A stretch of 64,000 bases of DNA from Alicyclobacillus_A sp963788285 (GTDB lineage: Bacteria > Bacillota > Bacilli > Alicyclobacillales > Alicyclobacillaceae), in assembly GCA_963788285.1 (NCBI GenBank), contig CAWBGB010000004.1, positions 186,001 through 250,000 of the forward strand, in the 5' to 3' direction. Positions within the stretch are counted from its first letter, which is position 1. Each line of letters starts with the position of its first letter. Shown piece after piece: positions 1 through 8,804 of the stretch. Both the position numbers and the translations under genes were made by a program. The notes below the pieces were generated by a model. The model was not told where the DNA came from and ran no database searches. It saw nothing but the letters and a program-made list of their open reading frames with translations.

Positions 1-5
1 CCCGT

Positions 6-653
6 TTACCGGTGGATCCGCACCGTTGCGTTCATCCCTGGTACCAAACCACCTACACCTGAAGTGAGCTGGATTTGAACAGGAATCACTTGGGTCACCT
101 TCGTGTAGTTCGCATCCGTATTTCCTGTAGGGATTGGAGAGAATGTAGAAGCAGTCGCATAGCCGATTTGTTTCACAACACCGCTAAACGTGGTGCCTGG
201 ATACGCATCAATGTATACGTCGACGGTTTGACCTACTTTGACGTGATTGATTTCCGTTTCTTTGATATTGGCGGTGATCCACAGGTTATTCATGTCGTAA
301 GCATAAGCGAGCGGTGTCCCTACAACGACAAATTGGTTGTTGACGGCCAGGTTTTGAACAATGGTCGAGTTGGATGGATCCGTCACGTTGACATTCACCG
401 TACCATTCCCCGTCGAGACTTGAATCGTGCCGACGGTATCACCGCTATTGAAATGTTGCCCAACCTGTCCATTCCAATTGATCAATTTTCCCGTTGCAGG
501 CGCAGCAATTACGATTTGCTGTCCCGAGACCTGAGCGTCATCCGTCTTGATGTAGTTTGTGGATTGGTTGTAGAATTAGTACCCGACAAAACCCGCAATC
601 ATCACGATGAAGATGAAGCAAGTTTGAAGCAAAATCATACGTTTCGCATTCAC
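6..653 (-). pseudogene. HlyD/EmrA-family membrane fusion protein, broken by an in-frame stop
   Basis: Read from a GTG at 653 (preceded by AAAGGAGA), this gives about 215 residues: an N-terminal membrane segment, then a periplasmic-adaptor-type region containing KTDDAQVSG and GQTVDVYIDAYPG, as in HlyD/EmrA adaptors of multidrug exporters. The codon at 576-578 is TAA, right after the membrane anchor, where a tyrosine codon would be expected (sequence GY-stop-FYNQ). The start of the gene lies 7 bp after the stop of an EmrB-type gene fragment, the usual emrB-emrA arrangement. The adaptor is therefore probably not made unless the stop is read through. A sequencing error is the main alternative. 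Family assignment is firm; loss of function is inferred. Confidence 0.75.
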
Positions 654-659
654 AGTGTG

Positions 660-1382
660 TCAGTCTCCTTTCACTGCGAGCATTGGACGATGTCCTGGTG
701 TATCAATGATGGGACCCATAGCGAGGGTGGATTTTCTCTGATGAGACTCTTGTTGTACGAGAGACCTACCCTTTCCGGTTACGGCCATCCCGATGGAAGC
801 CATCGCCATGATGACACCAGACAAAAGCAAAATCGTGAATAGATCCTGGTAGGTGTTCAGAAGAGATGCTTTTTGTGAATTCATAATGAGTGTGTAAAAG
901 GCCAATGCCTTTGCGTTCGCAATCGTTTGGCCACTATCCATAAAGTGTTGCGTTAGCCCGGCCATTTCCATGTTCACCTGCGGATTCGCGAGGCTGATCT
1001 GCCCACGGAGGTTTCCGTAATGAATGGTCGTCTCCTTGTACAAAAACCAGGCAATGACCGGTGCAGCAATAGCGGCGATAAAGTTTCGATGAAAGTGAAG
1101 CGTGACAGAACGCCACCGTGATTGATGAATGTCGCCGGCCAGCGCTGTTGCCAATGCGCCGGATACCAGTACCATTCCAATGGAACCGCCCACGCAGCCC
1201 ATCTGTAGGTTCAGCGTGGTGAATGAAGCATCAGGTCCAATGTTTCGCCATTGAGCACTTACAAAAATAACCACAACAGACCCTATGATACCGAGCATCC
1301 CTGCACCGACTTTGTCGTCCAGCCAGGTGCTCAGAAGCGCGGCCACAATGACACCCACGATAAAACCAAAGATAAAAGTAGG
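660..1382 (-). pseudogene. C-terminal fragment of an EmrB/QacA-type (DHA2) MFS exporter
   Basis: The open frame encodes about 240 residues with several hydrophobic segments (FIFGFIVGVIVAALLSTW, LGIIGSVVVIFVSAQW, a last one near LLSGVIMAMASIGMAVT) and a long hydrophilic loop before the final helix, as in the last third of 14-helix DHA2 drug exporters. The frame is closed upstream by TGA at 1383-1385, and the N-terminal two thirds are absent. In another frame the sequence continues for about 20 codons (to about 1434), so a frameshift may also be present. Beyond that lie intron debris and unassigned DNA. It pairs with the downstream broken HlyD gene. Non-functional as it stands. Confidence 0.65.
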
Positions 1383-1641
1383 TCAGGTGGTAGGGATGGG
1401 GCATCGTATGATAGTTCGTAGGAGCCACTGTCACCGGGTAGCTCAGGCACCTTGCGGCGTCCAGGCTCCCTTAGAGCTGCAGTAACGGGATCCTGTTATG
1501 CAGTGCAAGCCATCCTGCACTCTTGAGGGTGCGCATTCTTTGGTGCAGCCCATGCGTGCCTGAACTACTCGTCGATCCGAGTGGCTCTCTCGAGGTGTGA
1601 GAAGATGTCCCGATTGCTCGGGACGGACCGTAACTCTTAGG
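1383..1641. other. Unassigned, non-coding, hairpin-rich stretch between exporter fragment and intron remnant
   Basis: No credible gene is seen. On the minus strand there are several short hairpins: GTCCCGAGCAATCGGGAC near 1605-1625, GTGCAGGATGGCTTGCAC near 1505-1525, and a larger GGAGCC/GGCTCC pairing near 1425-1475 that encloses a GCAA tetraloop. The stretch could be the 3' part of the inner group II intron, the end of another mobile element, or recombination debris. I could not recognise a canonical intron domain V here. Confidence 0.4.
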
Positions 1642-2231
1642 TCAAGCGATACTTTTCATGGGCATCATTGTGGCAACGCGCACATTTTCATCGCACCTGG
1701 CCACCTGAGTCGCTCTGGAATCATCCATTGACATGCTTCGCCTACCTCTGCGTGTAGTGCATGTTTCCTTGAGAGGAACTCGTTCTGCCCTGCCGCTTCC
1801 CCCTGTACGTGGCTTTCCCACGCTCCGAGTACTACCAGCAGGTCCGACTTCCACCGCAGCATCCGCCTTCCTATGGATGGTCCTTTCAGTTGGCGTACTC
1901 CGTTACCGAAGACCACGGTGGATCTCCCGGGTTCCGTAACACTTCCATTTCCGTCATGCCGTGCTCTCAGACCCCGCCGAGGTCTCCGATTTCCATCGCC
2001 CCTATCGGAAATCTACTATAGCCTTCCAAGTTTTCGACCTTGTCGGCCCCCGGTTGTTCTCACGAGGCTCAATCGCTTCACTTGCGTTACGGCCTGAACG
2101 TCGCTCTGTCTACGCTTAACCCGCGTCGTTACCTTCACCGGCCCAAGACTCGATTGCGGGTAGGGTGGCTCGTTCCCTTTTCCCGCGCAGGAATTTCACC
2201 TGCTGGAAGTGCCCGGCTTAGCCCGGCGCAC
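1642..2231 (-). mobile_element. 5' part of a second group II intron, inserted in another intron's RT gene
   Basis: On the minus strand the sequence switches at 2231 from reverse transcriptase codons (…LAQFF) to GTGCGCCGGG, a typical group II intron 5' end (GTGYG). About 500 nt of structured, ORF-poor sequence follow, typical of intron domain I, with an open frame starting in the region where an intron-encoded protein would begin (about 1854-1642) and closing at a TGA. No reverse transcriptase domains and no recognisable domain V or VI follow, so this intron is truncated. It differs in sequence from the intron it interrupts, so it belongs to another lineage. Confidence 0.6.
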
Positions 2232-2814
2232 CAAAGAATTGAGCAAGGTCGAGGTCTACAACCCAGCGATATCCTTGTGCGATGTAGCTTTGTGCCTGTT
2301 TCACTGCCTGGTGAGCACTATATCCTGGTCGGAACCCGTAGCTGTACGGTGAGAATTCTGGGTCGAAGATGGGGGTGAGCACTTGCAGAAGGGCCTGTTG
2401 GATCAGGCGGTCAAGCACCGCTGGTATCCCCAACATCCGTTTGCCACCGTCTGGTTTCGGGATTTCGACTCGACGTACGGGCATCGGTTGGTAGGTTCCA
2501 CGAAGGAGTTCGTCACGAATGCCCGCCCAGTTGTCCATCAGGAATGGTCGAAGGGATTTTATCTCCATTCCATCGACTCCTGCGGCACCCTTGTTCTTCT
2601 CCACACGGCGCAGGGCCGAGAGCAGGTTCTCCCGCTCTACTACCTGTTCCATCAGGTTCGTACAATTCGCTTCGCGGGTTGGTTCGTTGGGTCGTGCCGG
2701 AGAGAAACTCGGCGCTTCCTCAGTTCCCCGTGGATTCACCACTTCCTCCTGAGGATAGCTCCCTTTCGGGATATTCGGCTGTCTATGCTTCTCTCTCGAA
2801 CTTGCCATGAACAA
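2218..2814 (-). pseudogene. Truncated group II intron reverse transcriptase (N-terminal ~195 residues)
   Basis: The reading frame matches residues 1 to about 194 of the intact intron protein at 20386-21804, with only about five amino-acid differences that I can count. It ends within the RT motif A region (DLDLAQFF), where four codons from the inserted second intron (GAPG) lead to a stop. The catalytic YADD motif, the thumb and the maturase domain are missing. It is a dead remnant. It supports recent spread of this intron, because the two copies are still very alike. Confidence 0.9.
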
Positions 2815-3214
2815 CCCTCACAATCATGTTCAGTCCTTCCCTGCTCTGGCGTCCCTTTGCAGGTACTATGACCTCTGCTGACTCCTGTCCGTTCAGCGCC
2901 ACCTTTCGATGGCGGTTACCAGCTTTGCTGGCGTTCCGGGCAGGCCTCCCCGGGTAAGAGCGTCGTCTTTCCCTCCATATACCCACTCCATCTACTCTCG
3001 ACAGCCTTCGGTAGCAAGGGCTTTGTCTTGGTGTGCAGACTTACCCAGCTGTCGCTAGCCTCAATTGGAGTTCGTGAACCTTGGGCCGGAGGTTTGCCGC
3101 CGCCTTCCTTCAGATCCCATCTCACGATGGGCACCTTTGGCTTAAGCTAATGGCTACTGCTACCTTCACCATTCCGGACTTTCACCGTATAGACAACGCC
3201 CATGCCGGGCGCAC
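2232..3214 (-). mobile_element. 5' half of a class C-like group II intron (copy A), truncated
   Basis: The intron starts at 3214 with GTGCGCCCGG, directly after the terminator of sspH. Insertion just downstream of a terminator hairpin is the hallmark of bacterial class C group II introns. The sequence is nearly the same as the complete copy at 20316-22204 through its 5' RNA domain (3214-2815) and the first about 195 codons of the reverse transcriptase. It stops at 2232, where a second intron begins. The 3' half is missing from the window, so this copy cannot splice or move on its own. Confidence 0.85.
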
Positions 3215-3248
3215 ACACAAAGAAACCACCTCCATGCGAGGTGGTTCC
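3215..3248 (-). terminator. Terminator of sspH; insertion target of intron copy A
   Basis: GGAACCACCTC pairs with GAGGTGGTTTC around a short loop and is followed by a T-rich tract on the minus strand. It lies just after sspH and directly before the intron's GTGCGC 5' end. Confidence 0.85.
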
Positions 3249-3253
3249 GGGCG

Positions 3254-3442
3254 TTATTGATACCCCTGTGGTTCATGGAGCCGCCCGACTTCCACGCGCA
3301 ACACATCTCCTGTGCGCAGAGAGTGGACAGTGGCGGTTTTGTTGTCTGGATTGACGTCGTCAATCCACACCGAATCCCCTTCGTACAACACGTCATACTG
3401 CTGGGGAGATTGAAGAATTTCCAACGCGCGCTGAACTTCCAT
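3254..3442 (-). CDS. sspH: Small acid-soluble spore protein, H type
   Basis: A 62-residue protein starting MEVQRALEILQSPQQ and containing YEGDSVWIDDVNPDN, matching the short SspH family (about 59-62 residues), which is made in the forespore late in sporulation. Its exact role in the spore is not settled; it is not one of the alpha/beta DNA-binding SASPs. A ribosome binding site GGAGGGG lies 5 nt before the ATG, and a terminator follows the stop at once. It is a single-gene unit. It is good evidence that the organism forms endospores. Confidence 0.9.
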   Translation of the reverse strand: MEVQRALEILQSPQQYDVLYEGDSVWIDDVNPDNKTATVHSLRTGDVLRVEVGRLHEPQGYQ

Positions 3443-3612
3443 GAGTACCCCTCCAATCTCGTTTAGAATTTTCCTCTGATTGCAGGTTTATACAAAGCCG
3501 CGGATTGTCAACTTGGCGGCGCTGCCACTCTCCGGTACACTGACTGTAGATGTGTGACCCGCGGCACGCATCTCACGGCGCTGCAGGAACTGAACAAACG
3601 AGGAGACACCTC

Positions 3613-5574
3613 ATGATTCTGTTACAAGCCAGCCATATTGCAAAACACTATGACATTCATGACGTGTTGATAGATGCCAGTTTGACGGTGCAATCAGGAG
3701 ACCGCGTTGCACTCGTGGGGCCAAATGGCGCCGGCAAGTCTACCCTGCTTCGTATTGCTGTCCAGGAGGAACTGCCGGATGCCGGAGAAGTGAGCGTCGC
3801 AAAGGGAACGAGTGTGGGATACGTATCTCAGTTTATAGACGCGAAACCCGGAGCTACCGTCTTCGAGTATGTGGCGGAGACGTTCACAGACTTGTACGAC
3901 ATGGAACGCAGGTTACGTGAGATGGAACAAGCCATGGCGAACCCGACCGTGTTCGGTGACGAAAGGAAGTTTCAGGAACTTTCCACCGCGTACGACAAGC
4001 TCCGCAGCCAGTTTGAAGCAGCGGGTGGTTACGCAATAGAGGCCCGCGTTCGCCGTGTGCTCGACGGCCTGAGGTTTTCTACGGACATGCACCAGCGACG
4101 GGTGGAGTCGCTCAGCGGCGGCCAAAAGACACGACTCTCGCTGGCTCGTTTGCTCGCTTGGCAACCCGACCTGCTCGTGCTCGACGAGCCTACCAACTAC
4201 CTGGACACTGAGACCATCTCCTGGCTTGAGAGCTACCTGGAGGGATACGAGGGTGCGCTGTTATTGGTCTCCCACGACCGCTATTTTCTCGACAAGGTCG
4301 CGACCGTGATTTACGAGTTGGAGGACGGAAAAACAACCCGTTACGTCGGCAATTACAGCGACTACATCGAGCAAAAAGCGGCACGCCTCGAAGCCGACAT
4401 GAAGCGCTACGAAGCACAGCAGAAAGAAATTGCGCGGATGGAGACCTTTATTCAGAAAAACATCGCCCGGGCGACCACCACAAAGCGGGCGCAAAGCCGC
4501 CGCAAAATGCTGGAACGTATGGAGCGCATAGAGAAACCGAGTGCGAACACGCCGCAGATGGCGCTGCGATTTTCGTGTGCGAAGGAATCCGGCAAGGACG
4601 TGCTTACCGTTGAAGACCTGGTCATCGGCTACCCAGGTAAGACGTTGCCCGGGCCTCTGCAGCTGCGTATTGCCAAAGGCCAGCGTATCGCCATCCTCGG
4701 GCCCAACGGGACGGGCAAGTCGACGTTCCTCAAAGCGATTGTCGGCAAAGTGAAGCCCCTCGCGGGCAGCATCCGCTGGGGCACCCACGTCACCATCGGC
4801 TACTACGACCAAGAACAGGCAGATCTGCATGCCAACAAAACGGTACTGAGCGAAGTGTGGGACGAGTACCCGACACTGGACATGACCACCGTCCGCACTG
4901 CGCTTGGCCGCTTCCTGTTTCGCGGTACAGACGTGGACAAGCCGGTCGCATCGCTCAGCGGCGGTGAGCGAAGCCGCCTTGCACTGTGCAAACTGATGCT
5001 CAAGCAAGCCAACGTCCTCGTCATGGACGAGCCGACCAACCACCTAGACCTCGTCAGCAAGGAAGTGCTAGAAGATGCACTGCAGGACTACGAGGGCACG
5101 CTGCTGTTTGTCTCGCACGACCGTTACTTTATCGACACCCTTGCCACGCACGTAGTCACGATGGACGAACGAGGGTTCCACGTGTACATCGGCAACTACA
5201 GTGAGTACGTGGCAAAAATCGAGGAAGAGAAAAAGTGGGGTGACGAGGCGATGTCGCAGACGCCTAACGCAAAAATGGAGCGGAAACCGCCTGCGCCCCC
5301 CGCTGACGCTCGCCGCCACGTCCGATCCGCCGACATCCGCAAACTCCGCGAACGCGTCGCGGGCCTGGAAGCGCGCATTGCAGAAGTCGAATCTCGGCAG
5401 CAAACGATTGCCACGGAGTTGACGGAGGCGGCCATCGCCCAAAACGTCGAACGGACCATCGCCCTGAATGACGAAATGCAACAGCTAGAACAGGAGATGG
5501 AGACCCTCATCGCAGATTGGGAACAAGCCGCTGCGAAACTCGAAGAACTGGAGTCCATCCAGAGCCAGAACTAG
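3613..5574 (+). CDS. ABC-F family ATPase (Uup/YdiF-like)
   Basis: Cytosolic protein of about 653 residues with two ABC cassettes and no membrane segments. Walker A is at about residue 36 (GPNGAGKS) and 362 (GPNGTGKS), signatures at about 167 (LSGGQ) and 448 (LSGGE), Walker B/D-loop at about 191 (DEPTNYLD) and 472 (DEPTNHLD). The linker between cassettes is charged and helical, and a C-terminal coiled coil (about 575-650) resembles Uup/YdiF. ABC-F proteins act on the ribosome; the substrate or stress served here cannot be told. I chose ATG 3613 (GAGGAG, 8-9 nt upstream) over an upstream in-frame start at 3550, whose extension does not look like protein. Confidence 0.9.
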   Translation: MILLQASHIAKHYDIHDVLIDASLTVQSGDRVALVGPNGAGKSTLLRIAVQEELPDAGEVSVAKGTSVGYVSQFIDAKPGATVFEYVAETFTDLYDMERRLREMEQAMANPTVFGDERKFQELSTAYDKLRSQFEAAGGYAIEARVRRVLDGLRFSTDMHQRRVESLSGGQKTRLSLARLLAWQPDLLVLDEPTNYLDTETISWLESYLEGYEGALLLVSHDRYFLDKVATVIYELEDGKTTRYVGNYSDYIEQKAARLEADMKRYEAQQKEIARMETFIQKNIARATTTKRAQSRRKMLERMERIEKPSANTPQMALRFSCAKESGKDVLTVEDLVIGYPGKTLPGPLQLRIAKGQRIAILGPNGTGKSTFLKAIVGKVKPLAGSIRWGTHVTIGYYDQEQADLHANKTVLSEVWDEYPTLDMTTVRTALGRFLFRGTDVDKPVASLSGGERSRLALCKLMLKQANVLVMDEPTNHLDLVSKEVLEDALQDYEGTLLFVSHDRYFIDTLATHVVTMDERGFHVYIGNYSEYVAKIEEEKKWGDEAMSQTPNAKMERKPPAPPADARRHVRSADIRKLRERVAGLEARIAEVESRQQTIATELTEAAIAQNVERTIALNDEMQQLEQEMETLIADWEQAAAKLEELESIQSQN

Positions 5575-5612
5575 CGTGGAGCACTCGCATAAAAGGTCAT
5601 CCTTATCGGCGG

Positions 5613-5632
5613 GACCCGTTTTCAAACGGGTC
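5613..5632. terminator. Hairpin between convergent ABC-F gene and thiG
   Basis: GACCCGTTT/AAACGGGTC forms a 9-bp stem with a 2-nt loop, between two convergent genes and touching the thiG stop codon. The following tract (ATTTG) is only weakly T-rich. Likely a bidirectional terminator. Confidence 0.6.
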
Positions 5633-6428
5633 ATTTGCCGACCATCCCCTCCACCGGACTGCTTGGTGAAGCCGTTTCGGATTTTGGAATCCTGCCGGCT
5701 AAGTAGGCCGCACGACCTGCTTGTACGCCAAGTGCCATCGCTCGTGCCATCTCAATTGGATTCCTTGCTTTCGCAATCGCTGTGTTGACAAGCACTGCAT
5801 CTGCGCCGAGTTCCATCGCCAATGCTGCATCCGACGGTGCGCCGATACCAGCGTCGATGACCACGGGGACCTTGTCCCGAGCGACATCCATAATCCGTAG
5901 AAGGCGTTCTGGATTGGGTAGTCCTTGACCTGTACCGATTGCCGATCCGTACGGCATGACAGTAGCACAGCCGATGTCGATGAGGCGTTGGGCCACAGTA
6001 TGGTCGTCCGTCGTGTACGGCAACACGACAAACCCTTCTTCGACGAGCGTTTTTGCAGCTTCGACTGTGGCAATGGGATCCGGAAGAAGGGTCCCATCCG
6101 CCGGGATCACCTCGAGTTTGACCCAATTTGAAAGCCCAGCTGCGCGTGCAAGACGAGCCGTGCGCACAGCCTCTTCCGCTGTCTGGCAACCCGCTGTATT
6201 CGGCAGGATAAAATACCGGTTGAGATCGATGTAGTTTAACAAGGATTCTTCCTGGGTGTCGAGGTTGACGCGGCGTACGGCAACGGTGACAATCTCTGCG
6301 CCAGACGCCTCCAAAGCTTCTTTCATTTCTTGAAATGTCGCGTATTTCCCCGTCCCAACCATTAAACGAGAGTGAAATTCTCGATCAGCGATTCTCAATG
6401 TATCCGTCACTGAAAGCCCCCCTGGCAT
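5631..6428 (-). CDS. thiG: Thiazole synthase ThiG
   Basis: Forms the thiazole phosphate moiety of thiamine from deoxyxylulose phosphate, dehydroglycine and ThiS-thiocarboxylate. About 265 residues with the TIM-barrel ThiG sequence: SRLMVGTGKY near the N-terminus, WVKLEVIPD-like WVKLEVIPAD carrying the Schiff-base lysine, and VVIDAGIGAPSDA and LVNTAIAKA for phosphate binding. ATG 6428 gives a protein of normal length. An extended TTG start at 6491 would overlap thiS, and the upstream ribosome binding site is weak, so translation may be coupled. It is the last gene of tenI-thiO-thiS-thiG. The protein is clear; the exact start is less so. Confidence 0.93.
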   Translation of the reverse strand: MPGGLSVTDTLRIADREFHSRLMVGTGKYATFQEMKEALEASGAEIVTVAVRRVNLDTQEESLLNYIDLNRYFILPNTAGCQTAEEAVRTARLARAAGLSNWVKLEVIPADGTLLPDPIATVEAAKTLVEEGFVVLPYTTDDHTVAQRLIDIGCATVMPYGSAIGTGQGLPNPERLLRIMDVARDKVPVVIDAGIGAPSDAALAMELGADAVLVNTAIAKARNPIEMARAMALGVQAGRAAYLAGRIPKSETASPSSPVEGMVGK

Positions 6429-6465
6429 GATGGATGATGAACTGGTTGCTGAATCCCCGTCGTGT

Positions 6466-6666
6466 TCAGCCGCCACCAACAAAACGAACAATTTCGACCG
6501 TATCCCCCTCCGATAAGAGGGTGTTTTCGTAGTTCACTCGTTCAATGATAGTCCCATTCTTTTCGACGGCCACTCGCTCATGGGTGAGATGAAACTGGCT
6601 CAATAAATCCTGAATGGATGAACCATCATTTACTTCACGCCGCTGTCCGTTGACCGTTATCACCAT
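6466..6666 (-). CDS. thiS: Sulfur carrier protein ThiS
   Basis: A 66-residue ubiquitin-like sulfur carrier ending in the required Gly-Gly (here VGGG), which ThiF adenylates and a sulfur donor converts to a thiocarboxylate for ThiG. ATG 6666 has a strong AGGAGGGG site and overlaps the end of thiO by 7 bp. The N-terminus MVITVNGQ is typical of the family. Confidence 0.93.
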   Translation of the reverse strand: MVITVNGQRREVNDGSSIQDLLSQFHLTHERVAVEKNGTIIERVNYENTLLSEGDTVEIVRFVGGG

Positions 6667-7802
6667 GTTGCATTCCCCTCCTTCATGACTAGATGGACTT
6701 CGGGCCGAAATGCTGACCACAGTTGAGACGGCGGGTTACCCTCGATGGAATGCACCACCATCTCTGCTGTCAGCGGTGTGAGCAGAATGCCGTTTCGGAA
6801 ATGACCCACCGCAACGTGGAGCCGCGGATTTCCCGGAATCGGTCCGATGGCAGGGAATCCGGTCGCTGAACCGGGACGGAGTCCACTCCAGGCACGTTCG
6901 AACTGTGCATCGGAGAGGCCCGGTGCAATGGATTGAACTCGGCTGAACAGAACATGCAACGCTTCCATGGTGACGGTTCGATTGTACCCTGCACCATGCT
7001 CCTCCGTGGCACCAACGACGATGCTGCCATTGCGTTTTGGCACGAGATAGATGTCGTCTGAGAAAACCGTCTTGGTTAGGCGAATTTGTCCCGTCGGACG
7101 GATGGAAAACAGTTGACCTTTGACGGGGGCAATGCCAAAACGAGTACCACTTCCTTGAAGGATTTTGTCCGCCCACGCCCCTGCAGCGACAACGGCGATA
7201 TCTGCGGTGAAGGAATCGGTCGGTGTATGTACAACCACGTGTGTCCCTGTGGACTGGATGTCTGTAACATCGGCCCCCTCAATGACGGTACATCGTTTCT
7301 TCGCCGCCACCCCGACCGCGCAAGCGACACGTGGCGCGAAGACATTACCGTCATCCGGCAAAAACAGCGCGCCATGCACTGGGGCCAATGCGGGTTCAAG
7401 CTTTGTCACCAGCGTGGAAGAAATCCACTCCGCTCGTCCGCCGTCTGCCGTCTGCCAGCGCATCCGTTCCTGTAAAGCCTCCACCTCACCTTCGCATGTC
7501 GCGACCTGTAAAATGCCGTTTCGAGTGTACTCGATATCAATACCTGTTTCTTCAAACAATTCCATGCTGAATCTCGGATACAAAGACCGACTTTCCAAGC
7601 AGAGATGGTAGAATGGCCCTGGTTCTTTCACCTCTAATTGTGCGCCGAGCATACCTGCGGCAGCGCTGGAGGCTTCCTGACCAATTTGCCCACGCTCCAA
7701 CAACAAAACTTTTCGCCCGGTCTGACTGAGCCGCCACGCAATCGTACATCCAATGGCACCACCACCAACGACAATCACATCATAAGAATTCGCCAATCGC
7801 AT
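6660..7802 (-). CDS. thiO: Glycine oxidase ThiO (FAD-dependent)
   Basis: 380-residue flavoprotein of the DAO family that oxidises glycine to dehydroglycine, the imine used by ThiG in aerobic bacteria. The N-terminal FAD-binding motif VVGGGAIGC is followed by an acidic residue at the end of the second strand (LLLERG). The C-terminal part has GLRPGSATGFPAIGPIPG and GHFRNGILLTP, as in ThiO. It overlaps tenI by 23 bp and thiS by 7 bp, so translation is probably coupled. The use of ThiO, not ThiH, points to an oxygen-dependent pathway. Confidence 0.93.
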   Translation of the reverse strand: MRLANSYDVIVVGGGAIGCTIAWRLSQTGRKVLLLERGQIGQEASSAAAGMLGAQLEVKEPGPFYHLCLESRSLYPRFSMELFEETGIDIEYTRNGILQVATCEGEVEALQERMRWQTADGGRAEWISSTLVTKLEPALAPVHGALFLPDDGNVFAPRVACAVGVAAKKRCTVIEGADVTDIQSTGTHVVVHTPTDSFTADIAVVAAGAWADKILQGSGTRFGIAPVKGQLFSIRPTGQIRLTKTVFSDDIYLVPKRNGSIVVGATEEHGAGYNRTVTMEALHVLFSRVQSIAPGLSDAQFERAWSGLRPGSATGFPAIGPIPGNPRLHVAVGHFRNGILLTPLTAEMVVHSIEGNPPSQLWSAFRPEVHLVMKEGNATW

Positions 7803-8469
7803 TCACCATCCCAAGCGGAAACGCAAATCGAGGTTTGGTTCTTGTCTTGTACATCTCTTCTTTCAATCGCTCTGTTGCATATCGTGGATTTGCGTGATGG
7901 AGGATAGCGCCAATGACCGCTACCCCGGCGCAACCTGTTTCCAGTACAGGGCCGACATTGTGTACGTCAATGCCGCCAATGGCGATGACTGGAATGTCTA
8001 CAGCGCCGACTACGCGTTCAAGTGCCAGTAAGCCGCGCGGTGGTTCGCCTTGGTGAGACTCGCTGGCGAAGATGTGTCCGAACGTCACGTAATCTGCTCC
8101 GGCAGCCGCCGCCAACTGAGCTTCTTCCAAACTGTGTACGGATACGCCGACGAGGCCGTGCCACGAAGAGGGTTCCATGACCGTTTTGACCACACCAGCG
8201 GGTAGGGATCGACTGGCCAAATGGACGCCATCCGCATGGACCGCCATGGCGACATCCACCCTATCGTTGACAAACAACTGAGGAGTACGGTTGAGCTGGC
8301 CCAATTTGTCTTTGAGTGACATACAAAGTTGGTAGGTTTCTAAGGCAGGTGCCTTTTTCTCACGAATCTGAATGACGTCTGCTCCGCCGTCCGCGGCTTG
8401 GGTGAGCACGTCTAACAATGAGATGGGCTTTCGCTGCCGGTCACTGATGACATGCAATACGGCACGCAT
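7780..8469 (-). CDS. tenI: Thiazole tautomerase TenI
   Basis: About 229 residues of the ThiE/TenI TIM-barrel family. The stretch VGVSVHSLEEAQ…YVTFGHIFASESHQG…PRGL fits TenI, which aromatises the thiazole tautomer made by ThiG, better than ThiE, which usually has a GPVFPTxTK-type sequence; the GH near residue 135 fits the catalytic histidine region of TenI. ATG 8469 has AGGTAGG 8 nt upstream. It is the first gene of the tenI-thiO-thiS-thiG operon. ThiE activity cannot be excluded from sequence alone. Confidence 0.8.
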   Translation of the reverse strand: MRAVLHVISDRQRKPISLLDVLTQAADGGADVIQIREKKAPALETYQLCMSLKDKLGQLNRTPQLFVNDRVDVAMAVHADGVHLASRSLPAGVVKTVMEPSSWHGLVGVSVHSLEEAQLAAAAGADYVTFGHIFASESHQGEPPRGLLALERVVGAVDIPVIAIGGIDVHNVGPVLETGCAGVAVIGAILHHANPRYATERLKEEMYKTRTKPRFAFPLGMVNAIGEFL

Positions 8470-8527
8470 TGCGAGCACCTACCTTTCCAGGGAATCTTGG
8501 AGATGCATCACCGGATGTCTTGGAACG

Positions 8528-8558
8528 AAAAAAACCGTACCTCAAAGAAAAGGTACGG
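8528..8558 (-). terminator. Intrinsic terminator in the leader of the thi operon
   Basis: On the minus strand CCGTACCTTTTC pairs with GAGGTACGG and is followed by TTTTTTT, about 60 nt upstream of tenI. Because it lies before the first gene, it looks like a leader attenuator. A CTGAGAA box precedes it, but I could not find the 3' half of a TPP aptamer (see rejected items). Confidence 0.65.
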
Positions 8559-8804
8559 CGGGTGTCCATTCTCAGCCCAGCAAACGCAACCACGTTACAC
8601 TGTCATTGTGGTATTTTCATGATCGTATCGTCGACCATAAGGTACCATGCTAGACTTCTGTCGTCAAGTAAAGGTAGATTTGTGGTGGAGCGTGTCATTG
8701 CGTCATGAGAAGTGCCGTACTTGTTTGAACATAACAACGGATAAGAGACACGCGCTGGACCTTTGAGTGTAATTACAGCACATTCTATGAAAGGGGGGCC
8801 CCAT

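Noticed and set aside
1733..2378. Plus-strand open frames across the intron remnants
   Set aside because: They are antisense to group II intron RNA and the RT gene, lack ribosome binding sites and have no protein-like composition.
8480..8640. TPP riboswitch before tenI
   Set aside because: Only a CTGAGAA box and an ACCC are present; the conserved CCTGATCTGG and GCGTAGGGA parts are absent. Reported as an unexplained leader instead.
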